Counted from the first letter of the stretch, positions 51,305 to 60,613 are shown. The stretch: 64,000 nt of DNA from Halorubrum sp. BV1 (GCF_000746205.1 NZ_JQKV01000002.1:682001-746000), one strand, 5' to 3'. The notes: generated from the letters alone by a model not told the origin. Made by a program: numbers and translations.

Positions 51305-52174
51305 CTACAGGAAGTCCTCGACGTGGTCTGCGACTTCCTCGGGGGTGTCGCCGACGGGGACACCCGCATCGTTGAGCGCGTCGATCTTCGACTGGGCCGT
51401 GCCCGTGCCGGAGCCGGAGACGATAGCGCCCGCGTGGCCCATCCGCTTGCCCGGGGGCGCAGTGCGGCCGGCGATGAAGCCGGCGACCGGCGTGTCCATG
51501 TGCTCGCCGATGAACTTCGCGGCCTGCTCTTCGTCCTCGCCGCCGATCTCACCGCACATCACGACCGCGTCGGTCGCTGGGTCGGACTCGAACGCGTCGA
51601 GCGCGTCGATGAAGGAGGTGCCGATGATCGGGTCGCCGCCGATGCCGATCGCGGTCGACTGGCCGAGCCCGCGCTCGGTGAGGTTGTCGACGACCTGGTA
51701 GGTCAGCGTTCCGGACCGGGAGACGAGCCCGACGCGGCCCTCGCTGAAGATGTTGCCGGGGAGGATGCCGAGCTTCGCCTCGCCGGGCGTGATGATCCCC
51801 GGACAGTTCGGGCCGATGAGGCGGGTTTCGACCTCGCTCAGGCGCTTGTTCACCTTCGCCATATCTTGGGTCGGAATCCCCTCGGTGATCGCGACCGCGA
51901 GGTCGAGATCGGTGTCGAGCGACTCGAAGATGGCGTCGCCCGCGAACGCGGGCGGCACGAAGATGACGGACGCGTCCGCGTCTTCGGCCTCAACGGCCTC
52001 GTCGACGGTGTCGTAGACGGGGACGCCGTCGACCTCCTGGCCGCCCTTGCCCGGCACTGCGCCGGCGACGACGTTGGTGCCGTACTCGATCATCTGGCCG
52101 GCGTGGAACTTGCCTTCCCCGCCGGTGATTCCCTGTACGACCACTCTGGTGTCGTCGTCGACGAAAATGCTCAT
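51305..52174 (-). CDS. sucD: Succinate-CoA ligase, alpha subunit
   Basis: A 289-residue alpha subunit. It has the CoA-binding Rossmann start VVVQGITGGEGKFHAGQMIEYGTNVVAG, the FVPPAFAGDAIFE segment, LIGPNCPGIITPGEAKLGI and the phospho-histidine loop GHAGAIVSGSGTG. With SucC it interconverts succinyl-CoA and succinate while making ATP or GTP in the TCA cycle. The start overlaps the sucC stop by four bases (ATGA), so the subunits are co-translated. Confidence 0.97.
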   Translation of the reverse strand: MSIFVDDDTRVVVQGITGGEGKFHAGQMIEYGTNVVAGAVPGKGGQEVDGVPVYDTVDEAVEAEDADASVIFVPPAFAGDAIFESLDTDLDLAVAITEGIPTQDMAKVNKRLSEVETRLIGPNCPGIITPGEAKLGILPGNIFSEGRVGLVSRSGTLTYQVVDNLTERGLGQSTAIGIGGDPIIGTSFIDALDAFESDPATDAVVMCGEIGGEDEEQAAKFIGEHMDTPVAGFIAGRTAPPGKRMGHAGAIVSGSGTGTAQSKIDALNDAGVPVGDTPEEVADHVEDFL

Positions 52175-53316
52175 TGGGTCACCTCCTCCGCGTTCTGCAC
52201 CGCGCGCTGGACGGCGTCCTCCAGCGTCTCCTCGACTTCGATCAGGTCGGTGTTTAAGATCTCCATCCCCTCCGCGGCGTTCGTGCCGGCGAGCCGGACG
52301 ACGACCTTCTTCGGGATCTCGTCGAACTCGGCGAGCGCCTCGTTGATCCCTTTGGCGACCTCGTCGCCGCGGGTGATCCCGCCGAAGATGTTGAACACGA
52401 CGGCGTCGACGTTGGGGTCAGAAAAGACCATGTCGAGCGCCTGCGTGACGCGCTCTGCTTTCGCGCCGCCCCCGATATCGAGGAAGTTGGCGGGCGAGCC
52501 GCCGTAGTAGTCGACCAGATCGAGCGTCGTCATCACGAGTCCGGCCCCGTTGCCGATGATACCGACGTTGCCCGAGAGGCGGACGTAATCGAAGCCGTAC
52601 TCGCCGGCCTTCCGCTCTAAGTCGTCCTCGTAGGACTCCTCTGCCATCTCGGACAGGTCGGGCTGTCGGAACAGCGCGTCCTCGTCGATGTTCATGACCG
52701 CGTCGGCGGCGACCACGTCGCGGTCGCCCGTGATCATGACGGGGTTGACCTCGATCTCCGAGGCGTCGTTCGCCTCGTAGAGGTCGTACAGCGTCGAGAG
52801 GATCGACGCCACGTCGAGCGCGACGTCGGCGTCGACGCCGGCCTCGTAGACGACCTTGCGGGCCTGATACGGGTGAAGGCCGAACGCGGGGTCGACGTGC
52901 TCGCGGGCGATCGCGTCGGGGGTCTCCGCCGCGACCTCCTCTATGTCCACGCCGCCCTCGGTCGAGACCATCAGGACGGGTTCGCCCTCGCCGCGGTCCA
53001 TGGTGACGCCGACGTAGAGCTCGTCGACGAAGTCGACGCCCGCCTCGACGAGGACCGAATCGACGGTGTAGCCCTTCAGATCCATACCGAGGATCTCCTC
53101 GGCGTACTGCTCGGCCTCGTCTCGGTCGGTCGCGATCTTGATTCCCCCCGCCTTCCCGCGGCCGCCGACGTGGACCTGCGCCTTGATCGCGGCCGGGTAG
53201 CCGATCTCGTCGACCGCGTCGAGCGCCTCCTCGACGGTCGTCGCGAGCCGGGACTCCGGCACCGGGATCCCGGCATCCGCGAAGATAGTCTTCGCTTGAT
53301 GTTCGTGAAGTTTCAT
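52171..53316 (-). CDS. sucC: Succinate-CoA ligase, beta subunit
   Basis: A 381-residue ATP-grasp subunit: MKLHEHQAKTIFADAGIPVPESR, AAIKAQVHVGGRGKAGGIK, the nucleotide region VEAGVDFVDELYVGVTMDRGEGEPVLMVSTEGGVDIEEVA (landmarks), then NPVMITGDRDVVAADAVMNID and GNGAGLVMTTLDLVDYYGG. First gene of the sucC-sucD operon. ATTTAAGCC on the minus strand (~53341-53349) is ~28 bp before the ATG, indicating a leaderless operon promoter that is divergent from the P450 gene. Confidence 0.97.
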   Translation of the reverse strand: MKLHEHQAKTIFADAGIPVPESRLATTVEEALDAVDEIGYPAAIKAQVHVGGRGKAGGIKIATDRDEAEQYAEEILGMDLKGYTVDSVLVEAGVDFVDELYVGVTMDRGEGEPVLMVSTEGGVDIEEVAAETPDAIAREHVDPAFGLHPYQARKVVYEAGVDADVALDVASILSTLYDLYEANDASEIEVNPVMITGDRDVVAADAVMNIDEDALFRQPDLSEMAEESYEDDLERKAGEYGFDYVRLSGNVGIIGNGAGLVMTTLDLVDYYGGSPANFLDIGGGAKAERVTQALDMVFSDPNVDAVVFNIFGGITRGDEVAKGINEALAEFDEIPKKVVVRLAGTNAAEGMEILNTDLIEVEETLEDAVQRAVQNAEEVTQ

Positions 53317-53434
53317 CCGTGTGGGATCGGTACCGACGGCGGCTTAAATGGTTCCGATCCGGCTCACGAACGGCCGGCCGACGCGGGGGCCGAGGCGACT
53401 CCGCTCTCGAACGGTGCCCCTGCTGACGGGGAAA

Positions 53435-53444
53435 GAGGTATACA
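53435..53444 (+). promoter_or_regulatory. TATA box of the P450 gene
   Basis: GAGGTATACA is centred ~27 bp before ATG 53466. This identifies that ATG as the probable start and argues against an in-frame upstream codon at 53454. Confidence 0.6.
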
Positions 53445-53465
53445 GCACGCCCCTTGCACGAGCGT

Positions 53466-54794
53466 ATGGGAACGGAACGAAGTGGGGAACCGCCGGGGCC
53501 GTCGGGCCTTCCGGTAGTGGGAAACGCTCGCCAGTTCGCGTCGGATCCACTGTCGTTCTACGAGGAGGTCGCGCGCGAGTACGGACCGATCGCCCGCTAC
53601 GCGCTCGGCGGTCGGGTGTTCTACCAGCTGAGCGACCCGGAACTCGTCGAGCAGGTGCTCGTCCACGAAAACGACAGGTTCGACAAAGGCGAGGAGTACC
53701 GACGGATTCTCAACCCCGTCATCGGCAACGGACTGTTGATAAGCGAGGGGGAGTTCTGGCGCGAGCAGCGTCACCGGATGGAGCCGGCCTTCCACCCGGA
53801 GGCGCTCGCGGAGTACGCGCCGGTGATAGTCGAACACACGGAGCGGCTGCTGGACGACTGGCGCGACGACACGGTGCGAGACGTCCACGCGGACATGATG
53901 CAACTCACCGTCGAGATCGCGGCGAAGACGCTTTTCGACGCCGACATTCGGAAGTACGAGGCCAACATCTCCGACGCCCTCGAAGCGGTGATGGACCGGT
54001 CTGAAAAGCGGCTCGAACGGCCGATCGAGATACCCGATAGCGTTCCCACCCCCGGCAACCGACGGTACAAGCGCGCACTCTCGACGCTCACCGAGATCGC
54101 GACGGAGATAGTCGAGTCGCACGACGGGAGCGGAGACGACGTGGTCTCTCGGCTCCTGCGAGCGAAACCGAACGCGGACGGCCTCGACGACGAACAGATA
54201 CGAGACGAGGTCGTGACGCTGCTTTTGGCGGGCCACGAGACGACCGCGCTCGCGCTGACGTACACCCTCTACCTGCTGGCGACGAACCCGGAACAGGCAG
54301 ACCGGCTCGGTGCCGAACTCGACGAGACGGCGGGTCGCGGTCCGCTGTCGACGGACGTCACAGCGGAGCTGTCGTACACGAAGCGGACGCTCAGAGAGGG
54401 AATGCGCGTTTACCCGCCGGTACAGAGCGTGATACGGGAGGCCACCGAGCCGGTCGAGATCGGCGGCTACGAACTCGACGACGGGGTCGTCGTGACGGCA
54501 CCGCAGTGGGTGATCCACCGCGACCCCCGGTTTTACGAGCGGCCCGAGGCGTTCCGACCGGAGCGGTGGGACGAGGCGTTCCGCGAGTCGCTCCCGCGGT
54601 TCGCGTACTTCCCGTTCGGCGGCGGGCCTCGGCGCTGCATCGGTGAGAACTTCGCCAAACAGGAGATGCGGCTGGCGCTCGCCACGATCGCGCGGGACTG
54701 GGAGTTCGAGGCCGTGACCGACGAGCTGTCGCTGTCGCCGTCGATCACGCTCCGTCCGGACGGGCCGGTGAAACTGCGAGTCGGCCGGCGGTAG
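53466..54794 (+). CDS. Cytochrome P450
   Basis: A 442-residue soluble P450. The I-helix oxygen-activation motif is LLLAGHETTALAL, the K-helix ExxR is in LREGMRVYPPVQSVIRE, and the PERF-like region is FRPERWDEAF. The heme-thiolate loop is FPFGGGPRRCIGENFAKQE, with C391 as the ligand. The N-terminus is Pro-rich (PPGPSGLPVVGNARQF) with no membrane anchor. It resembles CYP174-like haloarchaeal P450s in general layout (from memory). It would need a ferredoxin or other reductase not encoded nearby. Substrate unknown; carotenoid or lipid oxidation is possible. It is a single gene, divergent from sucC. Confidence 0.95.
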   Translation: MGTERSGEPPGPSGLPVVGNARQFASDPLSFYEEVAREYGPIARYALGGRVFYQLSDPELVEQVLVHENDRFDKGEEYRRILNPVIGNGLLISEGEFWREQRHRMEPAFHPEALAEYAPVIVEHTERLLDDWRDDTVRDVHADMMQLTVEIAAKTLFDADIRKYEANISDALEAVMDRSEKRLERPIEIPDSVPTPGNRRYKRALSTLTEIATEIVESHDGSGDDVVSRLLRAKPNADGLDDEQIRDEVVTLLLAGHETTALALTYTLYLLATNPEQADRLGAELDETAGRGPLSTDVTAELSYTKRTLREGMRVYPPVQSVIREATEPVEIGGYELDDGVVVTAPQWVIHRDPRFYERPEAFRPERWDEAFRESLPRFAYFPFGGGPRRCIGENFAKQEMRLALATIARDWEFEAVTDELSLSPSITLRPDGPVKLRVGRR

Positions 54795-54873
54795 CGAGCG
54801 TCGCCCTCCCGCCTCTGATCCACGTCCGGAATCGGTGCGGCTCGCGGAGGGCCGTCTCGTCCGTTCGCTCAGT

Positions 54874-56283
54874 TCAGTCGTCGTCGCCGAGGATGACGCG
54901 GTGGGTCATCGCCTCGGGGTCGAGCACGTCGTCCGCCTCCTCCTCGGTGAGGTAGCCGGCGTCGACGGCGGCCTCGCGGACGCTCTTGCCCTCTTTCAGC
55001 GCGGTCTTCGCCACCTTCGAGGCCTTGTCATAGCCGATCGCGGGATTTAGCGCGGTCGCGAGCGCCATCGACTGCTCGACGCGGGTCTCGCAGTGCTCCT
55101 CGTTGGCCTCCAGCTTCGCGACGAACCGCTCGCCGAACGTCGCCGCGGCGTTCGAGAGAAGCTCGGCGGATTCGAGGAAGTTGTGCGCGATCACCGGCTT
55201 GTAGAGGTTCAAATCGATCTCGCCGCGGGCCGCGCCGGCCGAGACGGCGGCGTCGTTACCGACCACCTGCTTGTGGACCTGGTTGACCGACTCGGCGACG
55301 ACCGGGTTGATCTTGCCGGGCATGATCGACGAGCCGGGCTGGTTCTCCGGCTGTTCGATCTCGCCGAGGCCGTTTCGCGGACCCGACGCGAGCAGCCGGA
55401 GGTCGTTTGCCATCTTGTTCATGCTCCCGGCGATCGTGCGGAGCGCGCCGTGTGCCTCCGCCATCGCGTCGTGGGCCGCCTGCGCCTCGAAGTGGTTCTC
55501 GGCCTCGCGGAACGTCGTCCCCGTCTCCTCGGAGATGTACTCAGCGGCGAGCCCGGGGAACTCGGGATGGGTGTTGAGCCCCGTCCCGACGGCGGTACCG
55601 CCCAGCGCGAGTTCGCGCAGGTTCGACTGCACCGCCTCGGCGCGCTCTATTCCCTTCGCGACCTGCGTGCGGTAGCCGCCGAACTCCTGACCGAGCCGGA
55701 TCGGCGTGGCGTCTTGCAGGTGCGTGCGTCCGGTCTTGACCACGCCGTCGAACTCCGCCTCCTTGGCTTCCAGCTCGGCGTGAAGCGTTTCGAGGGCGGG
55801 TACCAGGTCCTTCTCGACGGCTTCGAGCGAGGCGACGTGCATCGCCGTCGGGATCACGTCGTTCGACGACTGGCCGTAGTTGACGTGGTCGTTCGGGTGG
55901 ACGACGCGGTCGCCGATCTCCGCGCCCGCGATCTCGGCCGCGCGGTTCGCGATCACCTCGTTGGCGTTCATGTTCGATGAGGTGCCGGAGCCGGTCTGGA
56001 ACACGTCGACCGGGAACTGGTCGTCGTGCTCGCCCGCGATCACCTCGTCCGCGGCGGCGACGATCGCCTCCGCGGTGTCCTCCTCCAGCAGTCCGAGGTC
56101 GCGGTTCGCCTGCGCGGCCGCCTTCTTGACGACACCGAGCCCGCGGATGAACCGCCGGCTCATCGGAATCCCGGAGACAGGGAAGTTCTCGACGGCCCGC
56201 TGGGTCTGTGCGCCCCAATAGGCGTCGGCCGGGACCTGCATCTCGCCGAGGCTGTCCTCCTCCGTGCGGTAGTCTTCGCCCAT
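54874..56283 (-). CDS. fumC: Fumarate hydratase, class II
   Basis: A 469-residue fumarase/aspartase-superfamily enzyme with FQTGSGTSSNMNANEVIANR, HPNDHVNYGQSSND, KTGRTHLQDATPIRLGQEF and the signature GSSIMPGKINPVVAESV. It hydrates fumarate to L-malate in the TCA cycle; class II enzymes are cofactor-free homotetramers. The upstream in-frame extension is ignored because GCTTTTACC on the minus strand (~56305-56314) places the transcript start at ATG 56281-56283. It lies two genes from sucCD but on a separate transcript. Confidence 0.95.
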   Translation of the reverse strand: MGEDYRTEEDSLGEMQVPADAYWGAQTQRAVENFPVSGIPMSRRFIRGLGVVKKAAAQANRDLGLLEEDTAEAIVAAADEVIAGEHDDQFPVDVFQTGSGTSSNMNANEVIANRAAEIAGAEIGDRVVHPNDHVNYGQSSNDVIPTAMHVASLEAVEKDLVPALETLHAELEAKEAEFDGVVKTGRTHLQDATPIRLGQEFGGYRTQVAKGIERAEAVQSNLRELALGGTAVGTGLNTHPEFPGLAAEYISEETGTTFREAENHFEAQAAHDAMAEAHGALRTIAGSMNKMANDLRLLASGPRNGLGEIEQPENQPGSSIMPGKINPVVAESVNQVHKQVVGNDAAVSAGAARGEIDLNLYKPVIAHNFLESAELLSNAAATFGERFVAKLEANEEHCETRVEQSMALATALNPAIGYDKASKVAKTALKEGKSVREAAVDAGYLTEEEADDVLDPEAMTHRVILGDDD

Positions 56284-56370
56284 GCCTGCGGCTTCCCGCG
56301 AGACCGGGTAAAAGCTACTGAAACCGCTCACCGTTCTCACGGCACGGGAGAGCGGCTACCATGGATCGGT

Positions 56371-56694
56371 TCAGGCCTCGTCGACCGGGAACAGCCCCGC
56401 GTCGCGGAGGTCGGCGTCAAGGCTTCCGTCGCCGTGTTCCGCGTAGGCGTCGGGCGTGTACGTCTTTATCTCCAGCGCGTGGACCGAACGCGTCATGTGG
56501 TCGCCGACGGCGTCGTACACGCGCTGGTGTTGGTCGACGAGCGACTCGCCCTCGAAGGCGGGCGAGACGACGAGGGCGGCGAAGTGCGCGTCCTCATCCT
56601 CGTCGTCGTGGATACGCGGATTGGTGACGCGAGCGACGGCGTCCGCGACGTTCGACTCGATGAGGTCTTCGACCGCTGCCGGATCGATGGTCAT
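56371..56694 (-). CDS. BolA/IbaG-family protein
   Basis: A 107-residue protein starting MTIDPAAVEDLIESNVADA, with the BolA pattern HFAALVVSPAFEGESLVDQHQRVYDAV and then HMTRSVHALEIKTYTPDAY. It has a short C-terminal extension (DADLRDAGLFPVDEA). BolA proteins are partners of monothiol glutaredoxins and iron-sulfur trafficking or regulation elsewhere; the role in haloarchaea is unclear. GCTTTTTGCC on the minus strand (~56718-56727) is ~28 bp from ATG 56692-56694, which excludes an upstream in-frame start. Confidence 0.85.
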   Translation of the reverse strand: MTIDPAAVEDLIESNVADAVARVTNPRIHDDEDEDAHFAALVVSPAFEGESLVDQHQRVYDAVGDHMTRSVHALEIKTYTPDAYAEHGDGSLDADLRDAGLFPVDEA

Positions 56695-56768
56695 GGTCGG
56701 TTTCGGGTCCCGGCGGGCAAAAAGCGACCGCATGGGTCCAGCGTGCCGACCGGCTTCGCCCCGGTCGC

Positions 56769-57362
56769 CTAGCGCTCAAACACGAGGCCGTAGTGATACG
56801 GCGGGAGGTCGACCTCGCGGTCGAGCCGGAAGTCGGTCGCCGACTCGATGACGCGTCGCGTCTCTGCGGGACCGATCCGGAGGTCGGTCGGCGGGCCGCG
56901 CGGCTCTCCGCCGACCGTCGTCTCCGCTCGGGGGAGCGTCCGCCAGTTGACCACGACGAACCGACCGTCGGGCGCGAGCGCATCGCTCACGGCCGCGAGG
57001 AAGGCGTCGCGGTCGTCGATCCCGTGGAACGCGTTTGCGAGCAACGCGACGTCGACCGGCTCCGGGAGATGCGATCCGAGTTCGCGGGCATCCCCCCGGA
57101 TCGGAACGACGGCGTCTATCCCCTGTTCGGCCGCGAGAGCCGCGAGTTCGTCGAGAAGAGTCTCATCGAGGTCGACGGCGTACACCGGTGCGGGGTCGAC
57201 GATCCGCGCGGCCGGCAGCGCAAAGTAGCCGTTGCCACAGCCGATCTCGGCCGTGCGGTCGCCTCGTTCGAGGCCGAGCCGACGGAGCGTGTCCGCCGGC
57301 GTCGGCCAGAGCCGACCCCACCAGTCCCAGTCCGGCTGTCCGGTGTTCTGGAATCGTTCCAT
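56769..57362 (-). CDS. Class I SAM-dependent methyltransferase
   Basis: A 197-residue methyltransferase. It starts MERFQNTGQPDWDWWGRLWP; the SAM motif I is AEIGCGNGYFALPAA, followed by an acidic motif YAVDLDETLL, then VDVALLANAFHGIDD and VVVNWRTLPR. It is of the small Methyltransf_11/25 type; substrate unknown (a lipid, quinone or small molecule is possible). An ACATAACAC element (minus strand, ~57388-57395) lies ~29 bp before ATG 57360-57362, which excludes longer in-frame starts. Confidence 0.87.
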   Translation of the reverse strand: MERFQNTGQPDWDWWGRLWPTPADTLRRLGLERGDRTAEIGCGNGYFALPAARIVDPAPVYAVDLDETLLDELAALAAEQGIDAVVPIRGDARELGSHLPEPVDVALLANAFHGIDDRDAFLAAVSDALAPDGRFVVVNWRTLPRAETTVGGEPRGPPTDLRIGPAETRRVIESATDFRLDREVDLPPYHYGLVFER

Positions 57363-57424
57363 ACCGGACGATAGCGAGGATGTCTGTGTTATGTGTTCCG
57401 GAGCGAAACAGCTCGGCGAACGAC

Positions 57425-57670
57425 TCACTCCCCGGACGCGAGCCGACGCAGCCGCGGCAGCGCCTGCTCGTAGCCGAGTCCGACGACGCCGACGTACAGC
57501 GCGAGAAGACCCATCGCGATCCCCCACGCGCCGAGCACGAGGTCGCCGGCCGTGACCGCCGAGAGTCCGAACTGTTCGAGGACGACGCCACCTGCGGCCG
57601 CCCCCCCGGCACCGAGGGTGACGGCGACGAGTTCAGCGATCTCGACCGCGGCGGCGGGTACTTCGACCAT
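57425..57670 (-). CDS. Small membrane protein (81 aa)
   Basis: An 81-residue protein with two hydrophobic helices (AVEIAELVAVTLGAGGAAAGGVVLEQFG, and GDLVLGAWGIAMGLLALYVGVVGLGY) and a short basic C-terminus (LPRLRRLASGE). No family recognised. The gene begins at ATG 57668-57670, ~25 bp after GTCATATTGC on the minus strand, and is divergent from eif1A. Confidence 0.7.
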   Translation of the reverse strand: MVEVPAAAVEIAELVAVTLGAGGAAAGGVVLEQFGLSAVTAGDLVLGAWGIAMGLLALYVGVVGLGYEQALPRLRRLASGE

Positions 57671-57784
57671 GCTCCACCGACGGCGGCGGCGCAATATGAC
57701 TCTTTTGGACCGACGGGATAGTGGATGAGCCGCGAACGCCACGCTGGAAGGAGAACGCCGTCGGCTTCGGCGACGGAGAGCGGC

Positions 57785-57795
57785 CCTTTTATTTT
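57785..57795 (+). promoter_or_regulatory. TATA box of eif1A
   Basis: CCTTTTATTTT lies ~28 bp before the ATG at 57821, a strong leaderless promoter for a translation factor gene. Confidence 0.65.
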
Positions 57796-57820
57796 CGTGA
57801 GCGCGTATCACCGCGTACGC

Positions 57821-58111
57821 ATGAGCAACGGAGACGGCGACGGTCGGAACGACCTCCGGATGCCCGACGACGACGAGGTGTTCGCGGAGGTCATAGAGAT
57901 GCTCGGCGCGAACCGCGTCAGAGTCCGCTGTGCGGACGGCACGGAGCGGACCGCGCGCATTCCGGGGAGAATGCAAAAGCGCGTCTGGATCCGCGAGGAC
58001 GACATCGTGCTCGTCGAGCCGTGGGACTGGCAGGACGAGAAGGCCGACATCTCGTGGCGCTACGAGAAGAGCGAGGCCGAACAGCTCCGCGAGGAAGGTC
58101 ACCTGCAGTGA
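57821..58111 (+). CDS. eif1A: Translation initiation factor eIF-1A
   Basis: A 96-residue OB-fold protein: MPDDDEVFAEVIEMLGANRVRVRCADG, RTARIPGRMQKRVWIREDDIVLVEPWDWQDEKADISWRY (landmarks), and an acidic helix tail (SEAEQLREEGHLQ). It binds the small-subunit A site and helps start-codon selection. Shorter at the N-terminus than eukaryotic eIF1A. Starts earlier in the frame lie upstream of the TATA element and are excluded. Confidence 0.95.
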   Translation: MSNGDGDGRNDLRMPDDDEVFAEVIEMLGANRVRVRCADGTERTARIPGRMQKRVWIREDDIVLVEPWDWQDEKADISWRYEKSEAEQLREEGHLQ

Positions 58112-58168
58112 TCTCCGCCGCCGCGACCGCAGCGAGTTGCTAACGACGTTTTTGTCCCCTGCGCCCCG

Positions 58169-60550
58169 TCACTCGGTCGTGAACCGCTCCCGCTCCGCGA
58201 GCGCGAGCTCCGTGCCGTAGCGTTCGACGAGCGGAACGTACGCGTCGCCGAGCGCGCGCATGCAGGCGGCCGTCGAGACGAACCCGAGGTCGTCTGCCAC
58301 CGACGCCGCTTTCCGGCCCTGTAACACCTTCTGGACCAGCAGGCGCTCCTCGCGGTCGTCGAGTGCGGCGTCGTCCGCGCCGTCACCCTCGATCAGCGCC
58401 GCGAGCGCGAGGTCGCGGAACGCCCCCGGCGCGGTGTCGTAGGTTCCCGGCCCGAACGACGCGCCCACCACGGAGCGCCACTCCGCGTCCGTCAGGTCGA
58501 TCGGGACCGGCGCGGCGCAGGCGCGCAGCGCGCCGCGGATCACGTCGGCGTCGACCTCGCGGTGAGCGTCCGAGAGGCCGTCTCGCTCCCGGTCACGGAA
58601 GGCGTCGGCGTGGCGATCGAGGAGAGCCGCTCCCGCCTCGCCGGCCGGCCGCAACATGACCGCCGAGTGCTCGCCGGAGGTGTCGTTACGGACGGTCGAG
58701 AGGTGTACCGTCCGGTAGCCCGCGCGTCGCCAGAACCGGAGCAGCCGAGGCGTCGCGCCGTACCCGACGGAAAAGTAGTCGACGCCGTCGCCGGCGGCGT
58801 CCGTGCTCCCGAACTCGGCGTCCGTACTCTCGACCCCCGCGTCCGTGCCCTCGAATGCTCCGCCCGTGCTCCCGAACTCGGCGTGTATCTCGGAGAGCAG
58901 CCGCGATCCGAACCCCTCGTCGCGGAGGGCGGCGTGGGTCGCGATCCGGACCGTCCGGATGCCCCGCGGTTCGGCGGCCGCCTCGTCGCGAAGCTGGCTC
59001 GTGAGCAGATCCGGCACCATGTTCCCGCGGACGCGCTCGCCCTCGTACATTTCGCTGCGGGTCGCCGCGTCCAGGCCCCCTTCACGCGCGAGCAGGGCGA
59101 CCGCGACGACCCGGCCGTCGGCGACGAGCGCCCGCGCGAGAAGGTTCGGCGCGTCGAGTAACCGCGCAAGGTCGTTCGGCTCCGTTCTGTAGTGCGCGGC
59201 CACGAGCAGGCCGAACGCCTCGCCGAGGAGCGTTTCGTCCGCAACTAACTCGGTCGGATCGAGGGGCCGATACGTCGCGTCTGCAACCGCCGCCCCCGCG
59301 ACCGCCTCCTCGACCGCCGGCCGCGCGTCGAGCAGGAGCGCGTGCGACGCCCACGCCTCGATCGGGTCGTCGCGCGCGTACCGGATCGGCTCGTCGAGCC
59401 GCACGTCTCGCACCGCGAGCCGGCTCGCGAGCAGGCGCTCGCGGAACCGGATAGCGAACCCCCGCCCGGACCCCTCGTAACCGTGGACCGTCGTACAGAA
59501 GGCGATCGACGGCGCATCGAGAAGGCGGTCGAGCAGTCGTACCGGCAGCGCGGCCGCCTCGTCGACGATCACGACGTCCGGGCGTCCGGGCATCTCCGAC
59601 GCCTCCGCCGGCGGCAGGTAGCGGACGCGCCCACCGCCCGGGACATCGAGGTTGCGCGTCGCCTCCGCCGCCGCGGTCGCGGATGATTCTGTGTCGTCGG
59701 TGCCGTCGCGGCTCACAAGCTCTCGGGCGCGCGCGAACACCGCCGCGGCGTTTTGCGCCGCCGGCGCGGTGACGAGCACGTCCGCGCCCGAAAGCGCCAG
59801 CGCGCCGGCGGCGAGGCCCGCCGCGCTCGACTTGCCGCGACCCCGATCCGCCTCGACGACGACAGCGTTTCCGGGAGTCGAGAGCGGCTCGAACGCCCGC
59901 ACGGCGCGCGCCTGATCGGCCGTGAGACAGGCCTCGTACGCCGCGGTCGGGAACGTCGCGTCCGGCGGTGCAGTCGGCGGCTGCGTCTCCGAGACCGTCT
60001 CGCCACCGCCCACGGAGTCCGCGGAGAGCGCGTCGCGGGAGAGCGCGTTGCGCCCCTCGGGACCGTCTCCCAGCGACACGATCGCGATTCCCGAGTGGGT
60101 TCGGAGCGTGTCGACCAGCCGCTCGCGGAAGCGGCCGGCCACGTCGTCGAGGGCGTACGGCGGAACCGCGAGCGACTCGTCGAAGCGGTCGCGCGTCGCG
60201 GGCCACGCGTCGAGCGCCGGCGCGACGAGGATCAAGAGTCCGCCGCCGTCGACCGCCCCGACACACCGGCCGAGCGCGTTCGGCACGAACTGCTCGTGGC
60301 AGTCGAGCACCACGGCTTCGCGGGTGCGACCGAGGAGCCCGTCAGCGCGCCGCGGCCGGTGCTCCTCGAACCGGAATCCCTCGCGCGTCGAGACGACAGA
60401 GACGTCGTCCTCGGTCGCTCCGAGGGCCGCCTCGACTGCCGTGTAGGCCGCGTCGATCCCGGTGTCGCGGTCGCCGGCGAGCACGAGGACGCGTCGCTCG
60501 TTCACCGCTTCGGCCGCTCGTTTCGCCCGCCGCGCCAGCGTCGCGATCAT
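58169..60550 (-). CDS. tmcA: tRNA(Met) cytidine acetyltransferase TmcA
   Basis: A 793-residue enzyme of the TmcA/Kre33/NAT10 family. An N-terminal DUF1726 domain is followed by an RNA-helicase-like ATPase: Walker A EADRGRGKSSAAGLAAGAL near residue 237 and Walker B VVIVDEAAALPVRLLD. Then comes a GNAT acetyltransferase (GIRTVRIATHAALRDEGFGSRLL, YFSVGYGATPRLLRFWRRAGY). It forms N4-acetylcytidine at the wobble C34 of elongator tRNA-Met; archaeal homologues may also act on rRNA. Within the GNAT domain, about residues 556-584, there is a low-complexity insertion built of EFGSTDA-like units. The tail is a typical tRNA-binding helical domain. Confidence 0.95.
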   Translation of the reverse strand: MIATLARRAKRAAEAVNERRVLVLAGDRDTGIDAAYTAVEAALGATEDDVSVVSTREGFRFEEHRPRRADGLLGRTREAVVLDCHEQFVPNALGRCVGAVDGGGLLILVAPALDAWPATRDRFDESLAVPPYALDDVAGRFRERLVDTLRTHSGIAIVSLGDGPEGRNALSRDALSADSVGGGETVSETQPPTAPPDATFPTAAYEACLTADQARAVRAFEPLSTPGNAVVVEADRGRGKSSAAGLAAGALALSGADVLVTAPAAQNAAAVFARARELVSRDGTDDTESSATAAAEATRNLDVPGGGRVRYLPPAEASEMPGRPDVVIVDEAAALPVRLLDRLLDAPSIAFCTTVHGYEGSGRGFAIRFRERLLASRLAVRDVRLDEPIRYARDDPIEAWASHALLLDARPAVEEAVAGAAVADATYRPLDPTELVADETLLGEAFGLLVAAHYRTEPNDLARLLDAPNLLARALVADGRVVAVALLAREGGLDAATRSEMYEGERVRGNMVPDLLTSQLRDEAAAEPRGIRTVRIATHAALRDEGFGSRLLSEIHAEFGSTGGAFEGTDAGVESTDAEFGSTDAAGDGVDYFSVGYGATPRLLRFWRRAGYRTVHLSTVRNDTSGEHSAVMLRPAGEAGAALLDRHADAFRDRERDGLSDAHREVDADVIRGALRACAAPVPIDLTDAEWRSVVGASFGPGTYDTAPGAFRDLALAALIEGDGADDAALDDREERLLVQKVLQGRKAASVADDLGFVSTAACMRALGDAYVPLVERYGTELALAERERFTTE

Positions 60551-60613
60551 TCGTCGGTTGGCACTCGTTGTCCGGGACGGCGGATGTGTCTTGTCCTCCG
60601 CGGTGGGGAGATC

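Noticed and set aside
51208..51552. N-terminal extension of the receiver-GAF kinase up to 51552
   Set aside because: It would overlap sucD on the same strand and lies upstream of the TATA element that supports ATG 51207.
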